NCBI GenBank assembly: GCA_963575745.1
Contig: CAUYUJ010022515.1
Location: forward strand, 429,766 to 493,765
Reading direction: 5' to 3'
DNA: 64,000 nt
Origin: Prorocentrum cordatum
Lineage: Eukaryota; Sar; Dinophyceae; Prorocentrales; Prorocentraceae
Shown: positions 40,901 to 52,442 of the stretch, piece after piece
Layout: each line of letters begins with the position of its first letter
How positions within the stretch are numbered: position 1 is the stretch's first letter
Notes under the pieces: generated by a model
Databases searched by the model: none
The model's input: the letters and a program-made list of their open reading frames with translations, nothing else
What the model was told of the DNA's origin: nothing
Translations under genes and position numbers: made by a program

Positions 40901-42180
40901 CGATTTCGGCACACCCCTCACACGTTTCGTGGCCCCATAGGGAGCTCCACCGAAGGCCCCAGTGGCAGGGTCCGCATGCCTCCCCACCACCCATTTCGGC
41001 ACACCCCTCACACGTTTCGTGGCCCCATAGGGAGCTCCACCGAAGGCCCCAGTGGCAGGGTCCGCATGCCTCCCCACCACCAATTTCGGCACACCCCTCA
41101 CACGTTTCGTGGCCCCATAGGGAGCTCCACCGAAGGCCCCAGTGGCAGGGTCCGCATGCCTCCCCACCACCCATTTCGGCACACCCCTCACACGTTTCGT
41201 GGCCCCATAGGGAGCTCCACCGAAGGCCCCAGTGGCAGGGTTCGCATGCCTCCCCACCACCCATTTCGGCACACCCCTCACACGTTTCGTGGCCCCATAG
41301 GGAGCTCCACCGAAGGCCCCAGTGGCAGGGTCCGCATGCTCCCCCACCACCCATTCGGCACACCGTCTCACACGCTTCGTGGCCCATAGGGAGCTCCACC
41401 GAAGGCCCCAGTGGCAGGTCCGCATGCTCCGCACACCCATTTCGGCACACCCCTCACACGCTTCGTGGGCCCACGTCACGTCGGCATGCTCGATTCGGCA
41501 CACCCGTCACAGATTCGTGGCCCCAATAGGGAGCTCCACCGAAGGCCCCAGTGGCAGGGTCCGCATGCCTCCCCACCACCCATTTCGGCACACCCTCACA
41601 CGCTTCGTGGCCCCATAGGGAGCTCCACCGAAGGCCCCAGTGGCAGGGTCCGCATGCCTCCCCACCACCCATTTCGACACACCGCTCAAACGCTTCGTGG
41701 CCCCATAGGGAGCTCCACCGAAGGCCCCAGTGGCAGGGTCCGCATGTCTCCCCACCACCCATTTCGGCACACCCCTCACACGTTTCGTGGCCCCATAGGA
41801 AGCTCCACTGAAGGCCCCAGTGGCTGCGTTCGCATGGCACCGCCGCGCCCATTTCGGCACGCCCCTCACGCGTTTCGTGGCCCCGCAGGGAGCTCCGCCG
41901 AAGGCCCCAGTGGCAGGGTCCGCATGCCGCCCCCGCGCCAACTCCGGTGCACCCCTCACGCGCTTCGTGGCCCCATAAGGAGCTCCACCGAAGGCCCCAG
42001 TGGCAACGTTCGCATGGCACCGCCGCGCCCATTTCGGCACACCCCTCACACGTTTCGTGGCCCCACAGGGAGCTCCACCGAAGGCCCCAGTGGCAGGGTC
42101 CGCATGCCGCCCCCGCGCCAACTTCGGTGCACCCTTCAAACGGTTCGTGGCCCCATAGGGAGATCCACCGAAGACGGTAC
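40901..42180 (+). repeat. 90-bp minisatellite, about 15 units
   Basis: Units start at TTTCGGCACACCCCTCACAC (40904, 40994, 41084, 41174, 41264 and onward, about every 90 bp). They carry GTTTCGTGGCCCCATAGGGA, GCTCCACCGAAGGCCCCAGT and GGCAGGGTCCGCATGCC. The first five are nearly identical. Later ones diverge and alternate two end types (CCTCCCCACCACC and CGCCCCCGCGCC). One unit near 41440-41490 is truncated and rearranged. 90 is divisible by three, hence long false frames on both strands. Confidence 0.97.
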
Positions 42181-42499
42181 TCACACCAGCATTACTCACA
42201 ATTGCATATGGTTGGGTCCTTCGCCAGGCTAATTTTTTTGGTAGCGAGTGCGCCAATCACACGTGGTCTGGCATGGGCGGGGCGGGTCGGGTGGAAGAAC
42301 AGAACGTGGACGCGGTCCAGCGGTGGTTCTGACAGCACAAGGCTTTCGCGTGGGTGTACGAGGCCAAACGCGTCGCGGATCTTCTGGAGGAGGGAACCCG
42401 TTTGAGGTGGCGATTGGGTGGTGCGAATGGCTGCTGCGTCGGATCGGCCGTTTGGTTGTCCGAGGGACATGTAGTTCGTGTCGCACATGGGCACGGTTC

Positions 42500-42681
42500 G
42501 TTGAACGGGGTGGGGGTGGGGATCCGATGCAGGCGCCGTGGCGACGTTACGCGGCTGGCGCCACTCGCGGCAGTAAAAACGCGGCGCCGGCGGCAAGCAG
42601 TAGCGCGAGCGCGAGTGCCGAGTCGACAGAGACGGGCTACAAGCCAGGCAGGCGGCGGCCGCTGCCGAGACGCGTCGGAAA

Positions 42682-42729
<48 letters not shown>

Positions 42730-43990
42730 CGGCCTCGGACCCGGGGCGGCAGCTCAGCTTGAGCAGCAATCTGGAGCGCGTGCCTCCTCGCGTCTGGACA
42801 AGAACGCAGAAGTTTTTGAATGCCGAAGTCGCGAGAAGCTTCGCCAGGGCCTCCACGGGAGACGCAGGGCTGATGCGAAGGATAAGGGGAAGCCGAGTCT
42901 GCGAGGCGGGGCAGTGTCCGCGGACGTTGTGGCCGCGCAAGAGCCGAACGAGAGCGCCATGACGCACCTCGCGCACCCGCTCCCACCGGAGATGGATCTA
43001 GGAGAGATGCTACGCGGGAAGCCAGCGCGAGAGAGATGCTCGGAGGGCGCGTGGAGTTGCGATCATCTGCATACCAAAGGGATGCCGAATATCGGAAACT
43101 CATGTTTCGCGAACGCCGTAGTGCAAGTGTTGCTACGACTCGGGCACATTCGGCAAGCAGTGTGTCGCCACGGGGGCGCGTGCACCGCGCGGTCGGCAAC
43201 GCGGCGCGGCGTGCGTGCGTTGGCCGAGCAGGCAGGCCTGATGAACTCAACCACGGCGGAGCTCCCGGCCACCGAGCGAGAACAAGCGCCGGCAGTGACA
43301 GCGACGCGATCTGGATTTTTTTCAGCACGGGCGCCACAACGATTTCCGAGGTAATCGGCAGTGCGATGCGAGCGAGCTTTGGAGTGCCATGGTGGAGACA
43401 AAGTGCGGAGTCGGCAGCGTTGAGTAGAATGGCAGCGCAACCGCCTCGGGACTCGTTCGTAGACGAGTGCGTGCTCGGGTACGCAGTGTGTCAACGACGG
43501 TATTGCGCGGGATGCGGATGGGTCTCGGACTTGTACAGACGAGAACGATTCATGACTATTCAGTTGTGGGAGCACGCGGAACATTCAGAGCCCTTGTGCT
43601 TCGGCGCCTTGGTCGGAGTGCACGCGCGCGCTGCGCAGTATGATTTGCCGCGTCCTCATCGGCCGGCGTTGCCGGAGGGCGAAGTGTGGGACGGTTGCCA
43701 AGGGCCGTCGCAGGCACACGACATCCCTGCGGTTTCGCCGCCGCCGTTGCTGACTGTAGTTCTCAGTAGAAGGATGCCTCATGGGATGGACAGGGTGAAC
43801 GCTCGCGCGAGGATCCCGCGAGAGATCGGATGGCCATGCAATGACAGCATCAAGTACCGGCTCCAGGGTGCAATCTGTCACCTGGAACGTCAAAGCCATT
43901 ATGTTGCGCATTGTGGTTGCCCTGGGGTAGGTGTTGTCAGGTTCGACGACGGCAATGTTACTCGAGTGGGGTTTGCAGGGTTTTCTGGCT
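42500..43990 (+). pseudogene. ubiquitin-specific protease (peptidase C19)-like domain, frameshifted
   Basis: A deubiquitinase would cleave ubiquitin from proteins with a Cys-His-Asp/Asn triad. The Cys box reads GMPNIGNSCFANAVVQVLL with the Cys codon at 43103-43105, close to the family's GLxNxGNTCYxNAVLQ. A QCDASELW word near 43358 sits where the family has QQDAxEF, one frame over. The His box lies in a third frame: AICHLERQSHYVAHCGC with His at 43897-43899, then VVRFDDGNVTRVGF with candidate Asp. A C-x2-C pair (YCAGCGW) fits the inserted zinc finger. Two frame changes separate the three boxes, so it is inactive as written. A GA microsatellite lies in its upstream region. Confidence 0.72.
42684..42726. 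repeat. GA microsatellite
   Basis: About 20 GA units inside the upstream part of the protease frame, which reads it as Arg-Glu. Confidence 0.95.
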
Positions 43991-44823
43991 GCGAGAGAAA
44001 CCATGTGGATGTTGCCGTCGTTGTTTTGGCGCGGGCTGCGGCAGGTGGGACATCGTCTGCAGGCGGCGGAAGCGAGTTGCCATCCGCGGGCGGCTCTGCT
44101 GGCGCAGAACAGCGCGCGGACGCTCCCCGCGCGAGCGTTGAAGGCGAGATGACAGGAGTTTCGAAAGGCGCGAGTGTGGGGCGGGACACAAATGGGAGTG
44201 GCAGCGTTGATGCGACGGTAAAGAGGACGCGGGTCGATGGACACAAGGGAGCGGACACGTCTCGGCGCAGCTCGGTGAATGACGAGGGTTGGCGGGGGCG
44301 AGCCGACGGCGGCGAAGGAGAAGGCACAGTGCGAGGTGGGCCACTCCCGGACAAAGCGGGCGCCAAGGATCGCTCTTCAGAAGACCACGTGGGAGCTGGC
44401 GGGCGGGTGGATTCGACAGGGGCGGGCTCGGGCGTGCCGGCGCCGCCACCACCCGGTAAGGAACGTGGGGCAAAGGGCGCCGAGGCACGCAAACGGCGGC
44501 GGGCTGGAGCAAGCATCGGCGCCAGCGGCAATGCGAAGAAGGCTGTGGTTGCGTCGTGGAGTGGTGGGAGGTGCAACGATGGGGCTAGCTGCGCTGGCGA
44601 ATGTGCGAGAGCCGCGATTGGGTCGGCAGTCGGTGGCGATGAGGAAACAGTTGTGAAGCAAGGGGACGACAGGGCAAAAGGGCAGAGCGTCGGAGACGGG
44701 GCAGCACGGCAAAGGGAAAGAGTGACGTCTGGCGGGGCGACGGAACCACGGGTTGACATAGGCGCGATGGGCGTGGACGGGGCGCCGCTTGGTGGACGAG
44801 ACCCTTTCAGGGGGCGTGGTTGA
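43990..44823 (+). pseudogene. disordered Gly/Ser/Asp/Arg linker of the Helitron protein
   Basis: The frame that holds the protease His box stays open to 44823. It is low in hydrophobic residues, rich in Gly, Ala, Ser, Asp and Arg (for example SVNDEGWRGRADGGEGEGTV), with basic patches (ARKRRRAGAS) that could be a nuclear localisation signal. There is no fold. It overlaps the start of the next frame at 44789 by 35 bp, where a frame change must be. Confidence 0.55.
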
Positions 44824-45361
44824 CGGCGATGACGGCGCCCCCGCGGCAGACGCCATGCAGAAGGCTTTCTATAATGTTTGTGTAGACGCGTCGTCGAAAG
44901 ATCCTCGGCGGGCCCGAGAACTCCTCGCGGCAGCTGCTGCGGCAAGGGCGAGGCGACGCCCAACGGTGCCTGCGGATCCAGACGATCCCGCGCAACCTTG
45001 GTCGCGAGCACTGGCAGAGGACATGGCTGTCGAGTTGCCAGCCGTGCACTGTGCGTTTGTGGGGTGTACGTGGCAGTCGGAGGACGTAGACGAGTTGTAC
45101 GGGCATGTCCGCGAGGTGCACGGTGCCGTCGTGATGCCAATTGCCGACTTTTTTCATCCTGAGGACGAGGGCGAGGATCTCCGCGTCGCGGCAGCGTACC
45201 ATGCGATCGTTGCACATGCCGTTCGGGGTGGGGCGCCGCTGTCGGCAAATTCCCTTCACAGAAGGAGTTTGGCCAGGTACGCGGAAGCAACGAAGCAGAA
45301 AAGCATAGCGTCTCCGATATGCTTTCTATGCGCGTGCACGTTTCCATGGGTGGAAAGCTGA
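44789..45361 (+). pseudogene. C2H2 finger segment of the Helitron protein
   Basis: Holds CAFVGCTWQSEDVDELYGHV followed by REVHG, a C-x4-C-x12-H-x4-H zinc finger. A helical region and PICFLCACTFPW near the end follow, a Cys-pair word. The minus-strand Helitron fragment at 57841-59217 has the same order (C2H2, spacer, Cys pairs). The stop at 45359-45361 is followed at once by sense in another frame (45363 on). Confidence 0.6.
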
Positions 45362-45362
45362 C

Positions 45363-46196
45363 GAGGGAACCAGATCTTCCTGGGAGCGGCCGTTCATGGC
45401 ATCCGAAGCGGACCCGAGTGTAGTGAGTCGATTTGGCGAGTGGGCCATGCCGGACGTGCACGTGCGTTTCAGCGTCGACGCATACTTGCGAGACTACCGG
45501 TTCGAACCAGGGAACGAAGCGTTGGACTTGGAAAGAGATGCGTGGTACCGAGAAGACTTCACCGATTAGCTCGTGGCAGTCCCGACGTCCCGCGGTGAAG
45601 TGCAAATTCTGTGTTGTCCCGAAGATCAACGTTGCCACAGGGGGTGCCAGGAGAAGGGAGTGGCATGTCCCGAATGCAGAGTGCCTCTTTGCGTGGAGTG
45701 CAAGGTGGAGGTGGGCGCGCCATATCGGTGGCGAGCAACTGCGATCCCAGCAGTCCCGCGCTGGAGTCTTGCGAATGACTTGATGGTGTTCTATTCGCCA
45801 GATCGCATGTACACAGAAGGCATGACCGTGATGGAGATGATTTGCTGCAGCCCTTGCGTTACGTCGATGATATGCTTTTCGTTGGAGGTAAAGTTTCAGA
45901 ACGACCGTGAAAGCAGCAAGGGCAGGGAAAACCTGTTTGACAGCGCCGCGGGGTTCCACAGCGGGCGTCTGGCAGCGCGAGGCAATGCCACGAGCTTCAT
46001 GCTACCGTGGCAGGAAATATTGCGAGAGCTCCGTCAGCTCGAGAAGGAAGGGCGCCAGGGAAGCGATTCGGCGGTGCCGGTCGCGGGTGATCGGTTGGGG
46101 TCGGTGGTGCAAATCTTTCTCAATATCAACGACGCCGCTAGTAAGGACAACCTGCCGGTTTCATACATCAAGCGAATCTGCGGCGCGAAGTGGTGA
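45363..46196 (+). pseudogene. Helitron-like N-terminal region, part 1
   Basis: Reads FGEWAMPDVHVRFSVDAYLR, ERDAWYREDFTD, a TAG at 45567-45569 where a Trp is likely, and then VAVPTSRGEVQILCCPEDQR. A Cys-rich segment (CQEKGVACPECRVPLCVEC), WSLANDLMVFYSPDRMYTEG, TVMEMICCSPCVTSMICFSL, ARGNATSFMLPWQEILREL and SVVQIFLNINDAASKDNL follow. This order is what I know from Helitron proteins of fungi and dinoflagellates (LANDLMxGYxPxxxY, MICxSVCLTxMICFSLE, RGNATxFPLPWEDLL). It passes into the next frame near 46190. Confidence 0.75.
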
Positions 46197-47392
46197 AGCG
46201 CCACATCAAGATGATGAAGCAGCGCGGACACCGGGCCTTCGTGAACGTCAACGTGGAGGCGATGGAGAGAAAGGCTGAGCAGTTGCCGAAGGACGGCGTG
46301 CCGCCTGAGATTGTCCGGCCGCTGCCGCATGACACAACGTTGGACAAGCTCATGGTGCAGAAGAATGCGACGCCCTGTGATGGGGCGCGAGAATCTGTGG
46401 GAGCGGCCGCGCGCGACATGGACTTGCGTACGCCGAATGCCGTCATGATGGAGAAGTCGTCGGTGGACGAAGTGGACGCGAACAAGTTGAGGCAGGGTGC
46501 GTTTGAGCATGTGCCTGGCAGGTCGCCTGCAGAGCACGAAAATCGAGGTCCAGGCGCACGCGCGGCCGTGCAGGCAGGTGCATTGGCCATGGAAACGAAA
46601 AGCTTCGTACTGCGTCTGGCAAGTACGTGGACGGGCAGGTGTGACAGGCCCGAGTGCCCGTGCGGTGGAAATAGAGACGAGCGCGCTCTTGCGAGGACGA
46701 GCAGAATGGGGGACAAGGCCGCTAACGTGGATACGGAGACACTGCAATTTCGGCTGTGGGAGATGCTGGAAACGGACGCGTCTCGCATTAGGTACGTGGT
46801 GTATCCAGGGCGTGCGATGATGAATCAGTTTGTTCCGTGGTTTTTCGGTGTGGCATTCCCGTTCTGTCTCAAGTGCGGTGTGGGGGTGCCGGACATGCCC
46901 GAGTGGCAGGAAAATGCACGACATCGACGTGGCCCAGCGGCGCCCCGCGTGGAACTGGCTCTGTGGGCGCGCATCATGACGCGTCGGGTGGAGTCTCAAT
47001 TCTGGCGTGAGTGGCCGTTTGGTTTTACGGTGTCGTCGGTCTTGTTTCAAAGTTCCGTGAATATGGCCCTGTCCGTCCGCTTGGCGGACTATAGGAAGGA
47101 CGGAGAGACGGAATGCCAGTATTCGCAAGGTGAACTCGAGAAGGCAGCCGTGAGCATCGTGGATGCTTTGCATGGTACGTACAAGGATCCGTCAACCGGG
47201 AAGCCCACCAAAGTGCGCGGAGATTTCTCGAAGCTGAAATATGTGCAGTCGCTCGACCCGATAGCGAAACGATTGGCTGCAGGAGCCAGCGCGGTTGCTC
47301 GCAGGATTGAAGGGACAAACGAGGTGCGGACGCTCATGAGGTACGACACCCATGCTGCTCGAATCGCCCAGACGAGAGGCACAACCTGGTAA
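46190..47392 (+). pseudogene. Helitron-like N-terminal region, part 2
   Basis: Frame reads VKRHIKMMKQRGHRAFVNV, GVPPEIVRPLPHDTTLDKLM, MMNQFVPWFFGVAFPFCLKC, GVGVPDMPEW, RRGPAAPRVELALWARIMTR, RVESQFWREWPFGFTVSSVL, and later LMRYDTHAARIAQTRGTTW. It fits the region that leads into Rep in Helitron proteins. The end TAATG overlaps the next frame by one base at 47390-47394, so the sense shifts there. A one-base change is likelier than true separate genes, because the next frame starts mid-domain (MVRLSRSRKNDPV). Confidence 0.78.
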
Positions 47393-48393
47393 TGGTGCGG
47401 CTGTCGCGGTCGCGAAAGAACGACCCCGTGAATCGTCGTGCGGCGCGGGCGCTTCACGGCCCAACGCATGGTGGGTTGTGGGAGCCGTCGCTGGCGCACA
47501 ATGATGAAGTATCTGGAGACGCCGTGACAAGAGATCGGCGCGAGCAGGCGGGCGAGGGCGGATCGGGCACAGAGGGGGCAAAGGGCGACGACGACGTGGA
47601 CATGGCAGTACCTCTGGCGATGTTGGCAAATGCCGTTCCCGCGTCGGACGAGAGAAGAGCCGTGCTAGCTCGGGACCCGCTGGCGGGCGTTGACGGGTTT
47701 CGGGTCATCGTGGGCCTTGTATTTGAGTACATGCTGGGCATGCGGTATTGTCCGAAATCCCCAGATTGCGAGTGCGCGGACTTGCTTGGCAGCAGCGCGA
47801 CGGCGGCGGGCGGGTGCTCGGGCCGTGTGGACGGGGTGTACGGCAGCATTGAAGCTCAGAAGTCGGCGGGAAGTCTGCATTTGCACGTGCAAGTCTTCGT
47901 TCAGTGTTTGCACCAGCATAGTCCGTTGCACGAACTGCTACAGCTGCCGACAGATGTGCTTAAGGGGCTGGTAGAAGAGTACAAGAGGTACAAGAGAAAC
48001 GCGAGTCGTCAGGAGTACGCTGACGTAGAAGGCTGGAGGGACAGGAAAACGGAAGTGGAGAAGGCGTGGCCCTCGTACCGCGAGACCGCGGATCTGGTCG
48101 CAGCGCCGGAGTACTTACACAGCGGCCAGACTAATGGGTTGGGAGAGACGGAAGGAGGCGGTAGAAAATCAACGAGCGGCGATGGGGCAACAGAAAATTG
48201 GAACAAGGGAAGCGAAGAAGGGCGAACCTGGCTGCAAGAGTACCTCGGCGTCCGGGTGCAAAAGTGGCAGGAGTTTCGACAGAAGCACGTGCGCCAGTGG
48301 AGTAAGCGTTTGCAGCGCGTGGTACCGTTGGCACATTGTCAGAGGAAAGATGGCATGACGCAGTGCAGAAGCTTTTTCCCGCGCGCGACGTGA
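47392..48393 (+). pseudogene. HUH-type Rep nuclease of the Helitron
   Basis: Nicks and joins single-stranded DNA in rolling-circle transposition. MVRLSRSRKNDPVNRRAA begins the domain. DGFRVIVGLVFEYMLG follows, then VDGVYGSIEAQKSAGSLHLH carries the metal-binding H163-L-H165. EYKRYKRNASRQEY holds candidate nucleophile tyrosines Y197, Y200 and Y209. VVPLAHCQRKDGMTQCRSFF leads to TGA 48391-48393, probably TGG originally, because the sense goes on in the same frame. A 55-residue acidic insert (EGGSGTEGAKGDDDVDM) interrupts the start of the domain. Confidence 0.8.
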
Positions 48394-49185
48394 CTCATCG
48401 ATCGCGCAGTGGTGTTATGCCAAGGCTTTTTGCAAAACCAGGACATGCCGCGAGCAGGGAGGAGGAACATGACAGGGTGCTTGCACGGGCCCATGAACGG
48501 AGAGAGCCTGAACGGAACGCTGCCTGCGATGCTGAGCGGTGCGGTAGGGTTGAATTTTAACAGCGATTTGCAGATCGCGCACAGGTTCCCAGTGACAGAA
48601 GCTACGCACGATAGTTGGGTGTGCGAAGAGCGGTGCTGGGAAGCAGATCGACCCAAAGACATGGTTCTGGCAGCGCAACGAGCGCAGAATGCAGCAGCGG
48701 GGTACGCGGCGGACTATCAGTGCAAGCGTTGTGCCCCGTCCTTCAACGAGGTGCGGGAGATCAAAAAAGGTCATCACGCGCTGGCGGAGCAGACGAAAGA
48801 CAGGACCGCGGCGTACCGAGCGAATAGGCACATGAAGAGGCTTCTCAGTGACATGCACGGGAGAGGCGTGGTGCGGTCAGCGCAGGAAAGTGCGAATCTG
48901 CGAGCGTACCGAGACCCAAGAGACGTGACTGGTGCCGAGAGTATCAAGACTGCGAAGACAGCCATGATCCCGGGAGCAGAGGCAGTGCGCATGGCGGACC
49001 GGCTCTGTGCAGATGGGGACGGTGTCACCGTAGAAGCGTCGGGGATTCTGGAAGCGGACAAACGAGAAGGGATGAAAAAGCGTCGAATTGTGTCTAAGAG
49101 TCCAGTGTACTTGTATGGCATGCGGCCAGTGGACGCTCCTGGTGCGCCCGACTTGGCACATTTATCATTGTATGAGTTTTTGTGA
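48394..49185 (+). pseudogene. Rep C-terminal part of the Helitron protein
   Basis: Continues in frame after the TGA: VVLCQGFLQNQDMPRAGRRN, TGCLHGPMNGESLNGTLPAM, QIAHRFPVTEATHDSWVCEE, AGYAADYQCKRCAPSFNEVR, RHMKRLLSDMHGRGVVRSAQ, ESANLRAYRDPRDVTGAESI and YLYGMRPVDAPGAPDLAHLS, then LYEFL and TGA 49183-49185 (likely CGA or TGG before decay). LCQGxxxxxGMxxGGRRNKxGCLHGPMNxESLNGTHPAM is a conserved word of this protein family in my knowledge. Confidence 0.75.
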
Positions 49186-51033
49186 TATTGGCGCATCGAG
49201 TTGGCAGCATTTCCCCGCAGCGGAGCAGAGCTGGCAGCTGCGGCCAGCAATGAGTACCAGGCGGAGCTGACGCTGTCCGGTATTCAGAAGGTCCGCGAAG
49301 CAGACCAGCAGAGAGCGGACACTGACGAGGGCGGTGCGCAGGCCGGCCCCCAGTTGAAAGCCGGCGTGGATTATAAGATCAAGGAAGGATGGGGGGGTTG
49401 CTCGTGGGCCCCGTTTCCAGAAATTCCAGAGCTGGAAATTTTGAGGCGCACGTGGGTGCTGGTGCGAAACGAGCGCCCGAGAAACCGCAGTTTTCATGGA
49501 GCGCCGCAGCCGAAACACGGAGCGGGGCAGGAGGATAGGAACGGGTTTTTGTTGATGGTATATTTCCGGGCCTCCACACTTCGTGACGATGTCGACTGTG
49601 GAGCGCCGCACTTGCGGGAGTTCCGCGGAGCGCAGGGGTCGTGGGCGGAAGCGTCTTTGGAGTGGTCAGAGAAAGGCATGCCATGTGGAGAAACAAAGAG
49701 GCACGTGCATAATTACATGAGCGTGGTGGATTTGAGACCAGTCACGGACGAAGGTCTAGTCAAGCACGAGGACGAGCTGTACAGCGATGAAGAACTGGAC
49801 CCGAGAATTGTCGACGCGGCGACCAGGCGCAAGACGCGCGTGGGAGGCGCGCCCATGGAGAAAGAGGACAGGCGGACAAATGTAGACGCGGAGTGCGAAA
49901 AGGAGAAGAGCCAGGAGGCCATGGCCACGGGCGACGCCGTGTGGAGCGAGAGAACGAGTCGACAGAATGGAAAGCGCAAGAAGCGCGGAGAGGACGGTGT
50001 CTTGAGGTGGGATGACGCGGAAGTGCAGAAAGCGCAAGCGGTGGCCGCGGCGTCGAGGGCCGCAGAAGGCAGCGGCGCGGGTGGAGAAGAAGGTGCTCCG
50101 GAAGTGGTCACGGCCAAGAAAGCGACAGCGTCCAGTGTGCGGAGGTGGAGATCCGGTCTTGCGGATAGCGGGTTGAACGCGAGACAACGGAGCGTCGTTG
50201 AGAAGGTGGGAGATCGAGCATTGGCGCATGCATTCGCGAGTTCCGCGAGCGGAAGGAAAATAGGCCAGAGCCGTTATGATATGCAGCCCCTCGTGTGGAC
50301 GTTGCATGGTGGCCCGGGGACGGGGAAGAGTTTCGTCATAGATAAGATCCGAAAGGAGCTGTTCGAAAAAGAGTTGGGGTGGACGCACGGCATAGATTTT
50401 CAGGTGGCAGCGTTGCAGGCTACAAACGCGTCGGCTCTTGACGGGAGTACGATTCACAGTGCATTTGGGCTCGGTGCGAGGAAAACGAAAGAGAAGGACG
50501 CGGCGGGCGATGCCAACGCAGAGGCGAAGAAGAAAACGCAGAAAGAGCAAGCCGCGCAGCGTATGTCACAGTGGAAGTGGCTGATAGTGGACGAGGTGAG
50601 TATGGCCAGCGCGAACTTCACTGCAGAGCTAGACTCCCACTTGCGGTCGTGCGTGTCAGCTGCAAGCGACACGAAGGTGGGTGAAGACGGCGTAACCAGG
50701 CCCTTCGGGGGCTTGAATGTGTTGTTCTGCGGGGATTTCTATCAATGGGAGCCGCCTTCAGGGACAGCCATTAATGCGCTTCCGATGTCGTATTTGAAAA
50801 ACGCGAGGAAATACGCGCCAGGTGCCACGGATGACCACGGGCAGAATATCTTTCGGGGAGCGGGTGGCGAAGGCGCAGTGCAGGGAATGACAGAATTGAC
50901 AGAGTGCAAACGCGTGGAGGGTCAAGACGATTGGTTTCTCGCAGTGCAGGACGAGTTCCGCCGAAGGGGTTGTCGGAACGCACGCGCAATTTTTTGCATG
51001 GCAGACCGACGGACGCGCCGGGGTCGTGGGTGA
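49186..51033 (+). pseudogene. PIF1-family helicase of the Helitron, N-terminal two thirds
   Basis: Would unwind DNA 5' to 3' during transposition. In the frame counted from 49201: a linker domain (to about 330), QRSVVEKVGDRALAHAF (Q-motif region), HGGPGTGKSFVID with Walker A at 370-377, AALQATNASALDGSTIHSAF (motif Ia), WLIVDEVSM with D464 and E465 (Walker B), LNVLFCGDFYQWEPP (motif III, G511 on), MTELTECKR (motif IV region), and then loss of frame near 50950. The same frame is open back to the TGA at 49183, so only that stop separates it from Rep. Confidence 0.88.
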
Positions 51034-52442
51034 ACGGCGCACCGTTGTGCGGGAACACGCGTTGTCTCAAAGACATAGAGGCAATTGCGAAGCAAAACGA
51101 GCTCGAATGTGACGCTTGCACAGCTGAGCGGGAGAAGAGACAGCTCGTTGCGACGTCGCCCGAAGATGCGCGGCTTCGGGAGGAGAAATTCCTTGAAGCG
51201 ATCGCCATTTATGCGAATCAGGACGTTCGTTGCCACGTCGGGAGGCAGAGAGCTGTGCAGTTGGCGAAGGAGCGAGGAGAACAGCTGCCGCGGGTCGCAG
51301 CCAGGGACCGCCCTTGCCACGGGGGGGAACAGAGGAGGCCGCACACGGTGGAGGATGAGATACGTTGGCTGGGGTACCACGAGAAGGAGTGCGCAAGCTT
51401 GCCCGGGTGGATGCCGTTGGCCAAGGGGATGCCGGTGGCTTTAGGAGATCACTTGGATCGGTCGAAAAGCAGCTTCTGCGGGGTCGCACAGCGACGATCC
51501 ATGGATGGGCGTTGCACGAGGATGAGGTCGTTGGAGATCAGGACGAGGAAGTATTGATGCATCTGCCGAGAGTGATTGTGTTGGACTTCCTTCCATGCGA
51601 AGGAGTGGCACCTGCCAGCGTGGGAGCCAGGGCTGTATCCAATCATCCCATCGAAAGGGTGGCAATGGTTCTTGGACGGATATCGGGAGCATCCAGCATT
51701 GAGTGTGAAGCGCACGCAGTTCATGATCACCCCGGCTTTGGCAGTGGCGGCGCACTCTGCGCAGGGCCGGACCATGGCCGCAGTGATAGCAGACCTTGAA
51801 AGAGGGCGCGGCGTGAGTTGGATGTCAAGTTACGTTGCCATCGCGCGCGTGCGCAAGCGAGAGGACCTTTTGATTTTCCGGCCTTTTAATAGGAGGCCGC
51901 GCAACGCAGGCGAGATGGAGGGCGCGAAAAAATTGTTGCAGGTGCTACGAGGGGAGAGCCTCGACTGGGATGAGTGGGAGGCGGAACTGATGCCGCGAGA
52001 CCAGTGCGACCGCTGCCTGCGGAGATTGTTGGCAGAGGCGTTCACGAAGTACGAGTTCCAGAGAAAGGAAAGGCCGGCGCTCTGCAAAGAGTGCACGGAG
52101 GAAATGACAAACGCGGACGAGAAATGGTGCAAAACGTGCAGAGGGTGGGCAACGAGAGCAGAGAGTGACGACGCGGTGCGCCATGTTCGCGGCCGGAACG
52201 CGGACGCGGCGGCCGACGACGGGGAGACAAAAAGGATTCGGACAATGTACTGCGCGAAGTGCAGCCAAGTCAAAGCCAGGCAGAACTCGCGGAAAGGCAA
52301 CGCGAAGTGGAACGAGAGCGTCGGCGCTGTGCGATGTGCGAACGACAAGTGCCTGTCGCTGTATGACGAAAAGGCGGAGATGTCGGAAGCTCAGAAAAAA
52401 GCACAACGCTGCGGGGGACAGGCTCTGTCGGAAATGCGCTGA
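50904..52442 (+). pseudogene. PIF1-family helicase, C-terminal part, frameshifted
   Basis: SERTRNFLHGRPTDAPGSWV resumes the helicase. A Cys-rich insert (GNTRCLKDIEAIAKQNELEC, DACT) follows. Sense moves frame near 51470 (LLRGRTATIHGWALHEDEVV) and back near 51590 (WEPGLYPIIPSKGWQWFLDG). Motifs V/VI are present: KRTQFMITPALAVAAHSAQG, then SWMSSYVAIARVRKREDLLI. After 51900 come Cys-pair segments (MPRDQCDRCLRRLLAEAF, LCKECTEEMTNADEKWCKTC) to the stop at 52442, near another frame change. Confidence 0.82.

Noticed and set aside
40901-42180. CRISPR array
   Set aside because: Units are contiguous 90-bp copies without unique spacers, in eukaryotic-type DNA.
40352-42256. 383-, 326- and 277-codon frames with a 30-residue repeat rich in Cys and His
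   Set aside because: 90 bp is a multiple of three, so the minisatellite is open on both strands. The minus-strand Cys pattern looks zinc-finger-like but has no conserved His/Cys quartet with codon-level constraint.
44377-45959. 686-codon minus-strand frame opposite the Helitron
   Set aside because: Shadow of the plus-strand linker and finger region; Pro/Ser/Arg-rich and without motifs, whereas the plus strand has family words.
47390-47394. TAATG overlap as a coupled pair of genes
   Set aside because: The downstream frame starts mid-domain, so a one-base shift in one Helitron protein is likelier than translational coupling, which is also not expected in a eukaryote.
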